A DNA stretch of 64,000 bases from CAVVIO01 sp963748095 (GCA_963748095.1 CAVVIO010000023.1:1-64000), one strand, 5' to 3'; counted from the first letter of the stretch, positions 46,764 through 56,219 are shown. Numbers and translations are program-made. Notes: generated from the letters alone by a model not told the origin.

Positions 46764-48593
46764 ATGAAAAAAATATCAAAAATATTATATACGCTTACCG
46801 GTGTGTTATTCCTGTTAGGAATAAACTCCTGCAAAAAGGACTATTTGTCGGTGGATCACTATTCCATTTTAGCTGCCGATCAAATGTTTAAGTCAGACGC
46901 TGATGCTAAAGCTGGTCTTGTTGGTTGTTACACTATGATGCTTCCGACAAATACCGACGGAGACTGGGGTATCAAACCGAACCTGTTTATAGGTGGCCAC
47001 CCAACAATGGATACCCAGGCAACAGGATGGGACAAAAACTGGAACCAGCAAAAATGGAATCCAGGAACCCCGGAACTATTAAGCGGTTGGAAACAAGCCT
47101 ATATAGCAATTTCCCGTTGTAACGATTTCCTGGCCGGTCTTGCTACTGCAGAGAATATTACACCTTCTGTAAAAACTTCACTTGATGGCCAGGCCAGGGG
47201 TATTCGTGCTTTTTTCTATATGTGGCTGGCAAAAGCTTTCGGTCGTGTACCTATGCTGGCAACAGGCGAAACTTATATTAACACACCGGCAAAGGCCCGT
47301 GCGAAAGATTTTGCAGAAATGTGGGATTTCATCATTGATGATTTGAAAGCAGCAGTTGACGAACTTGGCTGGGATCCAATGGATGGACAGTATGGACGTA
47401 TTACCAAAGGTTTTGCCCTTTCATACCTGGGAGAAGCTTACATGTGGAAAGCATATCGTGTTCCTGCAGAAGCTGATGCAAACTACACTTTAGCAGCAGC
47501 TGCCTTATTACAGGTTATTCAGAGCGGTAAATACGAATTAAATCCTTCTTTTACCACATTGTGGGATCCGGGAGCTGTATGGACAAAAGAATGTATTTGG
47601 GAAGAAGTTCTTGACGAAGGTTCACAATGGGACCAATGGTCCAATCTATCCCAGGCTCACAACTGGATGATCCATTTTGTAGCCCCTCCGTCTATCGGTG
47701 GATGGGGTACCTTGTACCTCTCATGGGAATGGTGGAGTTCATATGAACCAGGAGATAAACGTCGTGAAGCTTCTGCAGCTACCGGTGCTGTCAAAGATAT
47801 CAACCCTGCGTGGAAATCTGCCACAAACTATGGGTACAATCCTTATCTGCAGCAGAGCTATACAGTTGGCGATTCATTAAATACCCATTATCACTTTTTA
47901 ATGGGTGGTGAAGCTGCTCCTTCTATCTGGACTTTGAAATATTACCGTACAACCCTTGCAAACTATACGGCACCATGGGGACCTCAACAGATTTATTACA
48001 AACGTTATTCAAATGTTTTGTTAGACTACGCAGAATGCCTGTTCCATTTGAATGGTGGCAATGATGCAACTGCCTGGGGCTATATTAAGCAAATTCGTGA
48101 TCGTGCCTGGGGTAATCTGGAAGTTGGTAAAGAAGCTGCTTTAACTGCTACTTACCTTCCTTATTATCAAAACATAACTCAATTCTTTACAGATAAAGGC
48201 GTTACAACGAGTATGGTAAAGCCTACTACTTATCCTCTTCCATTTAATACAGCCACAGTGACTGTTCCTGATGCGCAGACTTATTATACCGCGTTAAAAG
48301 CTACTAAAGGTTTTACTTCTCCGGTATGGTTGGTAGCTTTGGGTATGGAACGTCGTAAAGAATTCAATGCCGAATGGTGTCTTGCACAGGATTTGGTACG
48401 TTCTGGCTTTATAGAAGATCACATTACACACAATTATCCAAAAGGGGTAGGTAGTGCGGATCCTAATGCTATACAAGATGATTGGCATACTTACCGTAAT
48501 TTTGATTTCGATCTTCAAAGGATGGATATGCCTATTCCAACAGACGAGATATTGAAAAATCCTTTGTGCGATCAAAATGATGCTTACAAATAA
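46764..48593 (+). CDS. SusD/RagB glycan-binding lipoprotein
   Basis: A 609-residue SusD-family surface lipoprotein. The lipobox ends at Cys23 (LGINSC). TPR-like helices carry the typical segments WKQAYIAISRCNDFLAGL, GQARGIRAFFYMWLAKAFGR, ITKGFALSYLGEAYMWKAYR and YSNVLLDYAECLFHLNGG. C-terminal RRKEFNAEWCLAQDLVRSG is the usual family end motif. It caps the SusC barrel and delivers oligosaccharide. A terminator follows at 48638-48668. Confidence 0.95.
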   Translation: MKKISKILYTLTGVLFLLGINSCKKDYLSVDHYSILAADQMFKSDADAKAGLVGCYTMMLPTNTDGDWGIKPNLFIGGHPTMDTQATGWDKNWNQQKWNPGTPELLSGWKQAYIAISRCNDFLAGLATAENITPSVKTSLDGQARGIRAFFYMWLAKAFGRVPMLATGETYINTPAKARAKDFAEMWDFIIDDLKAAVDELGWDPMDGQYGRITKGFALSYLGEAYMWKAYRVPAEADANYTLAAAALLQVIQSGKYELNPSFTTLWDPGAVWTKECIWEEVLDEGSQWDQWSNLSQAHNWMIHFVAPPSIGGWGTLYLSWEWWSSYEPGDKRREASAATGAVKDINPAWKSATNYGYNPYLQQSYTVGDSLNTHYHFLMGGEAAPSIWTLKYYRTTLANYTAPWGPQQIYYKRYSNVLLDYAECLFHLNGGNDATAWGYIKQIRDRAWGNLEVGKEAALTATYLPYYQNITQFFTDKGVTTSMVKPTTYPLPFNTATVTVPDAQTYYTALKATKGFTSPVWLVALGMERRKEFNAEWCLAQDLVRSGFIEDHITHNYPKGVGSADPNAIQDDWHTYRNFDFDLQRMDMPIPTDEILKNPLCDQNDAYK

Positions 48594-48637
48594 TAATAGG
48601 TTACATTTTTAGTAATAGTTACTTGATATTGTAAGGG

Positions 48638-48668
48638 GAAGGGAATACTCAATTGTATTCCCTTCTTT
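48638..48668 (+). terminator. Rho-independent terminator after susD-like gene
   Basis: A perfect 11-bp stem GAAGGGAATAC/GTATTCCCTTC with loop TCAATT, followed by TTTCTT. It would separate susCD from the GH8 gene, at least partially. Confidence 0.8.
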
Positions 48669-48828
48669 CTTATTATACACTACTACCTGTCTTCTTTTAA
48701 TTCTTTATAAACAACATTAAATATGGAGTGTATACGTTCAGTGATTGAGTTTTTTGTAACTTTTTGTATAGGTTGTCAAAAAGTTTGTTAAATTTCAGAT
48801 TCTTGACTTTTATAAATAATTGTATTTC

Positions 48829-50134
48829 ATGAAAAAATTAATTCTTTTATCTGCATTATTTTTTATAGGCGCAATTGGCTTTAATAATGGATGGCTCAAA
48901 GCTCAGGATGATTGTGCTACGGAACCTCGTGGCAAAATGATTCCCTGGGAGAAAGGAGCCTGGGTTACGGGGAAATATCGGAATGTATTTCTCGATGCCG
49001 GCTATAGCCAGAAAGATATAGATGCAAAACTCGCTAAGGCATATTACGATGTTTTTGAGGGACCCAACAGGGTGTATTTTGAAGTTGGGGATTCAATGGG
49101 TTACGTATCCGATTTGAAAAACCATGATGCCCGGACAGAGGGGCTTTCTTACGGTATGATGGTAGCTGTTCAGCTTAATAAAAAGGAAGTGTTTGACCGC
49201 TTATGGCGCTGGACCAAAAAGAATATGCAACACCAGGGTGGCCCGAGAGATGCTTATTTTGCCTGGAGCGTTAATCCAAAAACATTAAAACATAATTCTG
49301 AAGGGTCTGCATCCGATGGTGAATTGTATTTTGTTACCGATTTACTGTTTGCCTCCAACCGCTGGGGAAACAATACGGGGATTAATTATTACGCCGAAGC
49401 AAGAAGAATTTTGGATGCCATGTGGTCAAAGAATGGTACCGACGGTGTAATGAATGTGATTAACGTGGAACATAAAATAATTACTTTCACACCAGATAAA
49501 TTTGGTTATAAATGGACTGATCCGTCATACAATTTGGCAGCCTTTTTCGAAATATGGGCAGCGTATGCCAAAGATGGTCAACGAACAATTCTACAGGGAT
49601 TGTGCTGATTCTGCAAGAGCCTTGCTTCACAGGGCATGTAATCCTGTTACAGGTTTAAATGCTGATCTTACCGAGTTTAGCGGTGTGCCTCGTTCTTCGC
49701 CCTGGATGCCGGCAGCATTCCGTTACGATTCATGGAGAGTGCCTATGAATATTGCCATGGATTATTCCTGGTTTGCCAAAGATAAAAAATGGCAACAAAC
49801 TTATGCAGAACATCTTCAGGATTTTCTTTACAGTAAAGGAATTGATGATTTTGAAGATCAGTTTAATTTGGATGGTTCAAAACCTGATTTTATTCTTCAG
49901 GCTGGAGGCTATAAAAAATTGCGTCATTCACTCGGATTGGTTGCAACTTCTGCAGCTGCTTCAATTATGGGAACACAATGCATAAGCTGGAAATTTGTGG
50001 ATGCTTTGTGGAATGCAAAACTGGAACCATATTCCGATGGATATTTCGATCCCTATTACGATGGGCTGTTGTATCTTTTCAGTATAATGCACTTAAGTGG
50101 GAATTACAGAATAATAACTCCGGATTTAAAATAA
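48829..50134 (+). CDS. GH8 exo-oligoxylanase-type enzyme, one frameshift
   Basis: About 434 residues, most similar in pattern to reducing-end xylose-releasing exo-oligoxylanases (GH8), which clip xylose from the reducing end of xylo-oligosaccharides. The start is ATG 48829 (MKKLILLSALFFIGAIGF), with a signal peptide. Visible motifs are NHDARTEGLSYGMMVAVQLN with acid Glu104, FAWSVNPK, ASDGELYFVTDLLFASNRWG and FRYDSWRVPMNIAMDYSWF with the base Asp. An extra C at about 49579 breaks the frame in AAYAKDG; removing it gives NEQFYRDCADSARALL and exactly 435 codons. It closes the xylan locus. Confidence 0.9.
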
Positions 50135-50255
50135 CCTGTATAGATATTAACTTGTTCTGTTATTCAGTGTGAGTTTGAGTCTGAGGAAAAAAACAGTTTG
50201 GAGTGTGAATTTATCGCTCTTGCGCTCTTGCTCAAAACTCACACTCCAAACTGTT

Positions 50256-50600
50256 TTATATTAATGACTTTATTAATGCATATAGCATTTTAGAAATTTC
50301 TTCCAGCATTGAGTAAAACTTCTTGAACATTTCTTGATCTATAACTTTCTGATCAGATAAGAAATCGAAAATAGCAACACATTCGAAAGCGGATCCTCTG
50401 GCAATAATGTAGAAGTTTTTTTTATCCGGCTTAGTAAATCTACCTGATCCTTCTGCAATATTCAGCATGATACTGAAAGCAGCTCTTTCAAGCTGATCCT
50501 TTTTGTTTTTACTGATATTAGTATGCTCTAAGAAAAATGAAACATCTCTGTTAAATAACTTTGCTTTAGAATAAACTTCTAACTTTTCAAAATCGAACAT
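50256..50600 (-). CDS. Four-helix-bundle protein, array copy 1 (intact)
   Basis: A 114-residue protein of the four-helix-bundle family (23S rRNA intervening-sequence protein type, related to the DGR accessory protein Avd). It has the family pattern FDFEKLEVYSKAKLFNRDVS, LERAAFSIMLNIAEGSGR and DKKNFYIIARGSAFECVAIF. Start at MFDFEKLEVY (50600) to match copy 3; an ATG at 50612 is also in frame. The family forms pentameric barrels with basic surfaces; its cellular role outside DGRs is unknown. No reverse transcriptase is present in this window. Confidence 0.85.
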   Translation of the reverse strand: MFDFEKLEVYSKAKLFNRDVSFFLEHTNISKNKKDQLERAAFSIMLNIAEGSGRFTKPDKKNFYIIARGSAFECVAIFDFLSDQKVIDQEMFKKFYSMLEEISKMLYALIKSLI

Positions 50601-50698
50601 ACTTTTCAGCATGAGTTAGAGTTTGAGTCTTGAGGAAAAAAACAGCTGGAGTTTGAATTTATTCTGGCTCTTGCTCAAAACTCACACTCCAAACTGTT

Positions 50699-51046
50699 TT
50701 ATATTAATGACTTTATTAATGCATATAGCATTTTAGAAATTTCTTCCAGCATTGAGTAAAACTTCTTGAACATTTCTTGATCTATAACTTTCTGATCAGA
50801 TAAGAAATCGAAATATAGCAACACATTCGAAAGCGGATCCTCTTGCAATAATATAGAAGTTTTTCTTATCCGGCTTGGTAAATCTTCCTGAACCTTCAGC
50901 TATATTCAGCATGATACTGAAAGCAGCTCTTTCAAGCTGATCCTTTTTATTTTTACTGATATTCAGCATGCTCTAAGAACAAATGAAACATCTCTGTTAA
51001 ATAATTTTGCTTTAGAATAAACTTCTAACTTTTCAAAATCGAACAT
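50699..51046 (-). pseudogene. Four-helix-bundle gene, array copy 2 (three indels)
   Basis: Same protein family and nearly the same DNA as copies 1 and 3, but with three single-base insertions relative to them, near 50978, 50963 and 50814. The net length change is +3, so start and end are in frame with each other but the middle is not. It also has more base substitutions than the other copies (for example GGCTTGGTAAATCTTCC). It may be a decayed copy or uncorrected sequence. Confidence 0.75.
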
Positions 51047-51148
51047 ATTTTAGCATGAGTTAGAGTGTGAGTCTTGAGGAAAAAAACAGCTTGGAGTTTG
51101 AATTTATCGCTCTTGCGCTCTTGCTCAAAACTCACACTCCAAACTGTT

Positions 51149-51493
51149 TTATATTAATGACTTTATTAATGCATATAGCATTTTAGAAATTTCTTCCAGC
51201 ATTGAGTAAAACTTCTTGAACATTTCTTGATCTATAACTTTCTGATCAGATAAGAAATCGAAAATAGCAACACATTCGAAAGCGGATCCTCTGGCAATAA
51301 TGTAGAAGTTTTTTTTATCCGGCTTAGTAAATCTACCTGATCCTTCTGCAATATTCAGCATGATACTGAAAGCAGCTCTTTCAAGCTGATCGTTTTTGTT
51401 TTTACTGATATTAGTATGCTCTAAGAAAAATGAAACATCTCTGTTAAATAACTTTGCTTTAGAATAAACTTCTAACTTTTCAAAATCGAACAT
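51149..51493 (-). CDS. Four-helix-bundle protein, array copy 3 (intact)
   Basis: 114 residues, differing from copy 1 by Lys to Asn in KNKN/KDQLERAAF. Motifs are as in copy 1: helix 1 FEKLEVYSKAKLFNRDVSFF, helix 2 ERAAFSIMLNIAEGSGRF, helix 3 NFYIIARGSAFECVAIFDFL and helix 4 EMFKKFYSMLEEISKMLYAL. It is flanked by the same leader and hairpin as the other units. Confidence 0.85.
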   Translation of the reverse strand: MFDFEKLEVYSKAKLFNRDVSFFLEHTNISKNKNDQLERAAFSIMLNIAEGSGRFTKPDKKNFYIIARGSAFECVAIFDFLSDQKVIDQEMFKKFYSMLEEISKMLYALIKSLI

Positions 51494-51595
51494 ATTTTAG
51501 CATGAGTTAGAGTGTGAGTCTTGAGGAAAAAAACAGCTTGGAGTTTGAATTTATCGCTCTTGCGCTCTTGCTCAAAACTCACACTCCAAACTGTT

Positions 51596-51941
51596 TTATA
51601 TTAATGACTTTATTAATGCATATAGCATTTTAGAAATTTCTTCCAGCATTGAGTAAAACTTCTTGAACATTTCTTGATCTATAACTTTCTGATCAGATAA
51701 GAAATCGAAATATAGCAACACATTCGAAAGCGGATCCTCTGGCAATAATGTAGAAGTTTTTTTTATCCGGCTTGGTAAATCTACCTGATCCTTCTGCAAT
51801 ATTCAGCATGATACTGAAAGCAGCTCTTTCAAGCTGATCGTTTTTGTTTTTACTGATATTAGTATGCTCTAAGAAAAATGAAACATCTCTGTTAAATAAC
51901 TTTGCTTTAGAATAAACTTCTAACTTTTCAAAATCGAACAT
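51596..51941 (-). pseudogene. Four-helix-bundle gene, array copy 4 (one indel)
   Basis: Identical in type to copy 3 (it shares the KNKND variant), but with one inserted base at about 51710 (AAATATAGC instead of AAAATAGC), which breaks the frame after ECVAIF. The same insertion occurs in copy 2. It is the unit closest to tRNA-Arg. Confidence 0.78.
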
Positions 51942-51959
51942 ATTTTAGCATGAGTTAGA

Positions 51960-52046
51960 GTGTGAGTCTTGAGGAAAAAAACAGCTTGGAGTTTGAATTT
52001 ATCGCTCTTGCGCTCTTGCTCAAAACTCACACTCCAAACTGTTTTT
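51960..52046 (-). terminator. Terminator-like hairpin spacer (representative, five copies)
   Basis: On the minus strand: AAAACAGTTTGGAGT, then about 40 nt, then ACTCCAAGCTGTTTTTTT, a ~15-bp stem with one mismatch and seven T. A second arm pair, GAGTGTGAGTTTTGAG against CTCAAGACTCACACTC, overlaps it. Copies lie after every array ORF and, here, right after tRNA-Arg, where it would end the tRNA transcript. Other copies: about 50170-50257, 50615-50700, 51056-51150 and 51505-51597. Confidence 0.65.
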
Positions 52047-52047
52047 G

Positions 52048-52120
52048 TGACCCCGGCGGGACTCGAACCCACAACCTTCAGAACCGGAATCTGACATTCT
52101 ATCCATTGAACTACGGGGCC
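52048..52120 (-). tRNA. tRNA-Arg (CCG)
   Basis: The minus strand folds into a 73-nt cloverleaf: acceptor GGCCCCG/CGGGGTC (one G-U), anticodon stem TCAGA/TCTGA with loop TTCCGGT (anticodon CCG, reading CGG) and T-arm GTGGG-TTCGAGT-CCCGC. Discriminator base A at 52048. CCA is not encoded: the next bases are CAAAA, the start of the array hairpin. Confidence 0.95.
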
Positions 52121-52217
52121 GGAAACGGCGTAAAATTAATAAAATTTGTTACGTAACTGCCAATAATTTAAAATTCTTACTATTGCAGTTTGAACTTTAT
52201 TATTAAACAACTTTTTT

Positions 52218-52225
52218 TACTTTTG
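52218..52225 (+). promoter_or_regulatory. Candidate -7 box of leuS
   Basis: TACTTTTG fits TAnnTTTG, 38 bp before the leuS ATG. A TTTG lies 25 bases upstream, longer than the ideal ~19. Confidence 0.4.
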
Positions 52226-52263
52226 TTGTTTCATTAAAGCAAAGCATTTTAACGGGTTAAAGA

Positions 52264-54921
52264 ATGGAATACAATTTCAGGAAAATTGAGAAGAAGTGGC
52301 AGAAGTACTGGGAGGAGAATAAAACCTTTAAAGCTGAGACAGATACCTCGAAACCAAAGTTTTATGCACTCGATATGTTTCCTTATCCGTCGGGAAGCGG
52401 TTTACACGTAGGACATCCCGAAGGATATACGGCAACGGATATTGTCAGCAGATATAAACGTATGAAGGGTTTCAATGTATTACATCCCATGGGATGGGAT
52501 GCGTTTGGATTACCTGCCGAACAATATGCTATACAAACCGGGACACATCCATCAATAATTACTAATAAAAATTGTGATAATTTTCGCCGGCAGATAAAAT
52601 CGCTGGGGTTAGGCTACGACTGGGACCGGGAGATTAACACCACCGATCCGAAATATTTCAAATGGACACAGTGGATCTTTACCCGTCTTTACAACACATG
52701 GTTCGATAACAACCTTCAGAAAGGAAGGCCTATCAGTGAATTACCTCTACCCGAAGAAATAAAAGTAAAGGGTGGAGAAGAAGTCAGAAAGTACATCGAT
52801 AAAAATCGGCTTGCTTATTACGATAATGCCCAGGTATGGTGGTGCGATCATTGTAAAATTGTATGTGCCAACGAAGAAGTACTTAATGACGGTACCCATG
52901 AGAAATGCGGGAATCCTGTAGTACGCAAAAACCTGAAGCAATGGATGCTGCGAATACCTTTATATGCAGAAAGATTGCTGAAAGGGTTGGAAGGTCTTGA
53001 TTGGCCTACAGGAGTAAAAGACATGCAGAAGAACTGGATAGGCCGTTCGACAGGTGCAGAGGTAGACTTTAAGTTAGATGGATTGGATAAAAAAATAAGG
53101 GTATTTACCACCCGTCCCGACACCTTATTTGGTGCCACCTATATGGTTATTGCCCCTGAACACGAATGGGTCGGTGAAATTTCAACTGATAAAAACAGAA
53201 AAAATGTAGAAGCCTATATTAAAGCAGCTTCATTAAAATCAGATCTTGACAGGACGGATTTGGCCAAAGAAAAATCTGGAGTTTTTACCGGGAGATATGC
53301 CATTAATCCGGTAAATGGTAAAAAAATTCCCGTTTGGGTGGCCGATTATGTATTGCTTGGATATGGTACCGGGGCCATAATGGCCGTTCCAGCACATGAT
53401 ACACGTGACTTTGAATTTGCAGAAAAGTTTGATATTCCAATTGAATGCATACTCGATCCGGGGAAAGCAGCAGGGGATAATCGTGAAAAAATACTTGCCG
53501 GTAAGATGTGCTGGATAGAGGATGGCATTTATATCAATTCATCAGATAAGGAAAGAGGAATTGATATTAACGGTCTGAACAAGGAAAAAGGAATAAAAAA
53601 TATAATTTTCTGGCTCGAAAAAGAAGGGTTGGGTACAGCCAAGGTGAATTATAAAATACGCGACTGGTTATTCAGTCGTCAACGTTACTGGGGAGAACCC
53701 TTTCCAGTTATACATTGGGAAGATGGTGAAATAACCATCCTTGACAAAAATGAATTGCCACTTGAACTACCCAAACTGGAAAAATACCAACCCGGAGAAA
53801 ACGGGGAGTCTCCTTTGGCAAATGCAAGTGACTGGTTGGTGGTTACAGATAAGAACGGTAGAAAAGGGCGGCGTGAAACCAATACCATGCCACAATGGGC
53901 AGGATCGTGCTGGTATTATCTTCGTTACATTGATCCTAACAATGAAAAGGAACCTTTTTCCAGCGAAAAAGAAAATTACTGGATGCCGGTTGACTTATAT
54001 GTAGGAGGCGCGGAACATGCTGTATTACATCTTCTGTACAGCCGATTCTGGCATAAAGTATTATTCGATCTGGGCATTGTTTCAACAGACGAACCCTATA
54101 AGAAATTATTCAATCAGGGTATGATACTGGCTTTTGCTTATGAAACTGCTGCCGGAGCAAAAATTCCTACCGACCTTGTTGAAGAAAGAGATGGAAAATA
54201 TTTTCATAAGGAAACAGGAGAAGAGCTGAAGCAGATCGTTGCTAAAATGTCAAAGTCACTCAAAAACGTGGTTAACCCGGACGATGTCGTGCAACAAAAT
54301 GGTGCCGATTCCCTGCGTTTGTACGAAATGTTCATAGGGCCGCTCGATGCTACCAAACCATGGACAGAAAAAGGGGTAAAAGGAGTGTTCGGTTTCCTGG
54401 GAAGAGTATTTAAGTTTTTTTCCGATCAGGGAAATTTCTTTGAAGGACAGGAGGATCCGCTGACATTAAAGATATTACACCAGACAATTAAAAAAGTGGC
54501 AGATGATATTGAAGATTTAAAATTCAATACGGCGATTTCCCAGATGATGATCTTTACCAACCATTGTATAAAAAAAGGTAAAGTAGCGAAAAATACTGCC
54601 GAAACTTTCATGAAAGTACTTTCCCCATTTGCCCCGCACCTTTCAGAAGAACTGTGGGAATCATACGGCCATAATAAAAGCATTGGAAGAGAATCATTTC
54701 CGGATTACAAACCGGAGTTTCTTGAAGAAGATACATTTGAATACCCTGTTTCCATAAATGGGAAGTTACGGTTCAAACTTGAATTACCCGTAGATATTTC
54801 AAAAGACGAGGTGGAAAAGATAGTGTTAAATCATTCCAACGCTCAAAAATGGATAGAAGATAAACAAATTGTAAAAATTATCTTTGTACCAAAAAAAATT
54901 ATCAATATTGTAGTAAAGTAA
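52264..54921 (+). CDS. leuS: Leucyl-tRNA synthetase
   Basis: An 885-residue class I aminoacyl-tRNA synthetase that charges tRNA-Leu. Visible: N-terminal FRKIEKKWQKYWEENKTFKA, the HIGH motif as HVGH (48-51), zinc-binding Cys pair region WWCDHCKIVCANEEV, editing domain with PDTLFGATYMVIAPEHEWV and YGTGAIMAVPAHDTRDFEFA, then KMSKS at 661-665 and the anticodon-binding C-terminus. Length and order are standard for Bacteroidota. The M23 gene starts 4 bp after its stop, so both are likely in one transcript. Confidence 0.97.
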   Translation: MEYNFRKIEKKWQKYWEENKTFKAETDTSKPKFYALDMFPYPSGSGLHVGHPEGYTATDIVSRYKRMKGFNVLHPMGWDAFGLPAEQYAIQTGTHPSIITNKNCDNFRRQIKSLGLGYDWDREINTTDPKYFKWTQWIFTRLYNTWFDNNLQKGRPISELPLPEEIKVKGGEEVRKYIDKNRLAYYDNAQVWWCDHCKIVCANEEVLNDGTHEKCGNPVVRKNLKQWMLRIPLYAERLLKGLEGLDWPTGVKDMQKNWIGRSTGAEVDFKLDGLDKKIRVFTTRPDTLFGATYMVIAPEHEWVGEISTDKNRKNVEAYIKAASLKSDLDRTDLAKEKSGVFTGRYAINPVNGKKIPVWVADYVLLGYGTGAIMAVPAHDTRDFEFAEKFDIPIECILDPGKAAGDNREKILAGKMCWIEDGIYINSSDKERGIDINGLNKEKGIKNIIFWLEKEGLGTAKVNYKIRDWLFSRQRYWGEPFPVIHWEDGEITILDKNELPLELPKLEKYQPGENGESPLANASDWLVVTDKNGRKGRRETNTMPQWAGSCWYYLRYIDPNNEKEPFSSEKENYWMPVDLYVGGAEHAVLHLLYSRFWHKVLFDLGIVSTDEPYKKLFNQGMILAFAYETAAGAKIPTDLVEERDGKYFHKETGEELKQIVAKMSKSLKNVVNPDDVVQQNGADSLRLYEMFIGPLDATKPWTEKGVKGVFGFLGRVFKFFSDQGNFFEGQEDPLTLKILHQTIKKVADDIEDLKFNTAISQMMIFTNHCIKKGKVAKNTAETFMKVLSPFAPHLSEELWESYGHNKSIGRESFPDYKPEFLEEDTFEYPVSINGKLRFKLELPVDISKDEVEKIVLNHSNAQKWIEDKQIVKIIFVPKKIINIVVK

Positions 54922-54925
54922 AATC

Positions 54926-56188
54926 ATGAAAACACGGACGATTCTGTTTATAATACTTGCATTGATTGTAGGTGGACTGATTATTTATACTTATTTCCCC
55001 GATATTGTAAAACCTTCAAACAAAGAAATTCTGATACAGGCAGAAAAAGATTCGGTAACAGTGGAACCTGTCGAAAAACTATTTGGTATTCCTGTTGATT
55101 CATTTGATATTGATACCGGAAAAATTGCCAGGCGCCAGAATCTTTCCGGATTATTACAAAAATTTAATTTACCTGAGGGAACTTACCAACAAGCAATTGT
55201 AAGCCTGAATACCAATAAAATTTTCAATTCCAGAAAGGTGAAAGCAGGGAATGAGTATGTTGTTTTTTTTACAAAGGACACACTGCACCTCCTACAATAT
55301 CTTGTATACGAGGATACACCCGTGAATTATTATATACTTGATTTTACTGATAGTGTGAAAATTTCTGCCGGAGTAAAGAAAGTACACTTAGTAGAAAAGA
55401 AATTTGCCGGTAAGATTAAGACATCGCTCTGGGATGCTATAACCAGCAAAAATGCTGACCCAATGCTTGCCATAGATCTCTCGGAAATATATGCGTGGAC
55501 AATTGATTTTTTCGATCTTCAGCCGGATGACAGTTTTTCGGTGATATATAATGTGAACTATATTGACACCAATTCCATAGGAATAAGCAATATCACAACT
55601 GCTTTTTTCAGACATTCCGGACAGGATTTTTATGCCATTCCTTTTATTCAGGATAGTACAAAAAGTTATTTCGACAGTGTTGGCAACAGTTTACGAAAAG
55701 CATTTCTTAAGGCACCACTCCGGTTTTCAAGGATAAGCTCCCGTTTCTCGTACAGCCGATTTCATCCGATATTGAAAATCCGCCGTCCGCATTTAGGAGT
55801 GGATTATGCAGCTCCGGTTGGAACGCCGGTTCATGCCATCGGCGATGGAAAGATAATCGGGGTCAGTCATACCCGTGGGGCGGGAAATATGGTAAAAATA
55901 AGGCATAACAGCATTTATACTACTTCTTACATGCATTTGTCGCATTTCGGAAAGGGTATAAGAACCGGGGCTTATGTAAAGCAGGGGGATATTATCGGCT
56001 ATGTAGGCAGTACAGGATTATCCACCGGACCGCATCTCGATTTCAGATTTTATAAAAACGGAAAACCTATTGATCCACTTAAAGTCGAAGCTCCCCCGGT
56101 AGAACCTGTTTATGAAGCAAACAGAGCTGCTTTCGATTCAGTGAGGACATTGATGATCAGCCGGCTCGACAGTTTGAAATTCCAATAA
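54926..56188 (+). CDS. M23 (LytM-type) envelope metallopeptidase
   Basis: A 420-residue protein with an N-terminal membrane anchor (TILFIILALIVGGLIIYTYF), a central region of the opacity/OapA or LysM-like type seen in MepM homologues (SGLLQKFNLPEGTYQQAI), and a C-terminal M23 domain (~285-400). The zinc ligands are in RPHLGVDYAAPVGTPVHAIG (His-x3-Asp) and in TGPHLDFRF (His-x-Asp type end). It would cleave peptidoglycan cross-links or be recruited to do so during growth. All key residues are present. Confidence 0.92.
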   Translation: MKTRTILFIILALIVGGLIIYTYFPDIVKPSNKEILIQAEKDSVTVEPVEKLFGIPVDSFDIDTGKIARRQNLSGLLQKFNLPEGTYQQAIVSLNTNKIFNSRKVKAGNEYVVFFTKDTLHLLQYLVYEDTPVNYYILDFTDSVKISAGVKKVHLVEKKFAGKIKTSLWDAITSKNADPMLAIDLSEIYAWTIDFFDLQPDDSFSVIYNVNYIDTNSIGISNITTAFFRHSGQDFYAIPFIQDSTKSYFDSVGNSLRKAFLKAPLRFSRISSRFSYSRFHPILKIRRPHLGVDYAAPVGTPVHAIGDGKIIGVSHTRGAGNMVKIRHNSIYTTSYMHLSHFGKGIRTGAYVKQGDIIGYVGSTGLSTGPHLDFRFYKNGKPIDPLKVEAPPVEPVYEANRAAFDSVRTLMISRLDSLKFQ

Positions 56189-56219
56189 TTTTAAAATAGT
56201 TTTACATTAAAATTTCAGG

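Larger units (their letters stand above)
50165..52046 (-). repeat. Tandem array: four ~445-bp units with four-helix-bundle genes
   Basis: Four head-to-tail units on the minus strand; the ORF stops are at 50256, 50699, 51149 and 51596, so the periods are 443, 450 and 447 bp. Each unit has a 115-codon four-helix-bundle frame, a short leader (CTCAAGACTCACACTCTAAC) and a ~90 bp spacer with a strong hairpin. A fifth spacer/hairpin copy abuts the 3' end of tRNA-Arg at 52048. Units are nearly identical apart from single-base indels. The array lies downstream of the tRNA in the tRNA's own direction, so it could be read through from it. Confidence 0.9.

Noticed and set aside
50165..52046. CRISPR-like direct repeats
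   Set aside because: The unit is ~445 bp and contains a gene; there are no short repeats with unique spacers and no cas genes.
50165..52046. Diversity-generating retroelement
   Set aside because: The four-helix proteins resemble Avd, but there is no reverse transcriptase and no template/variable repeat pair in the window.
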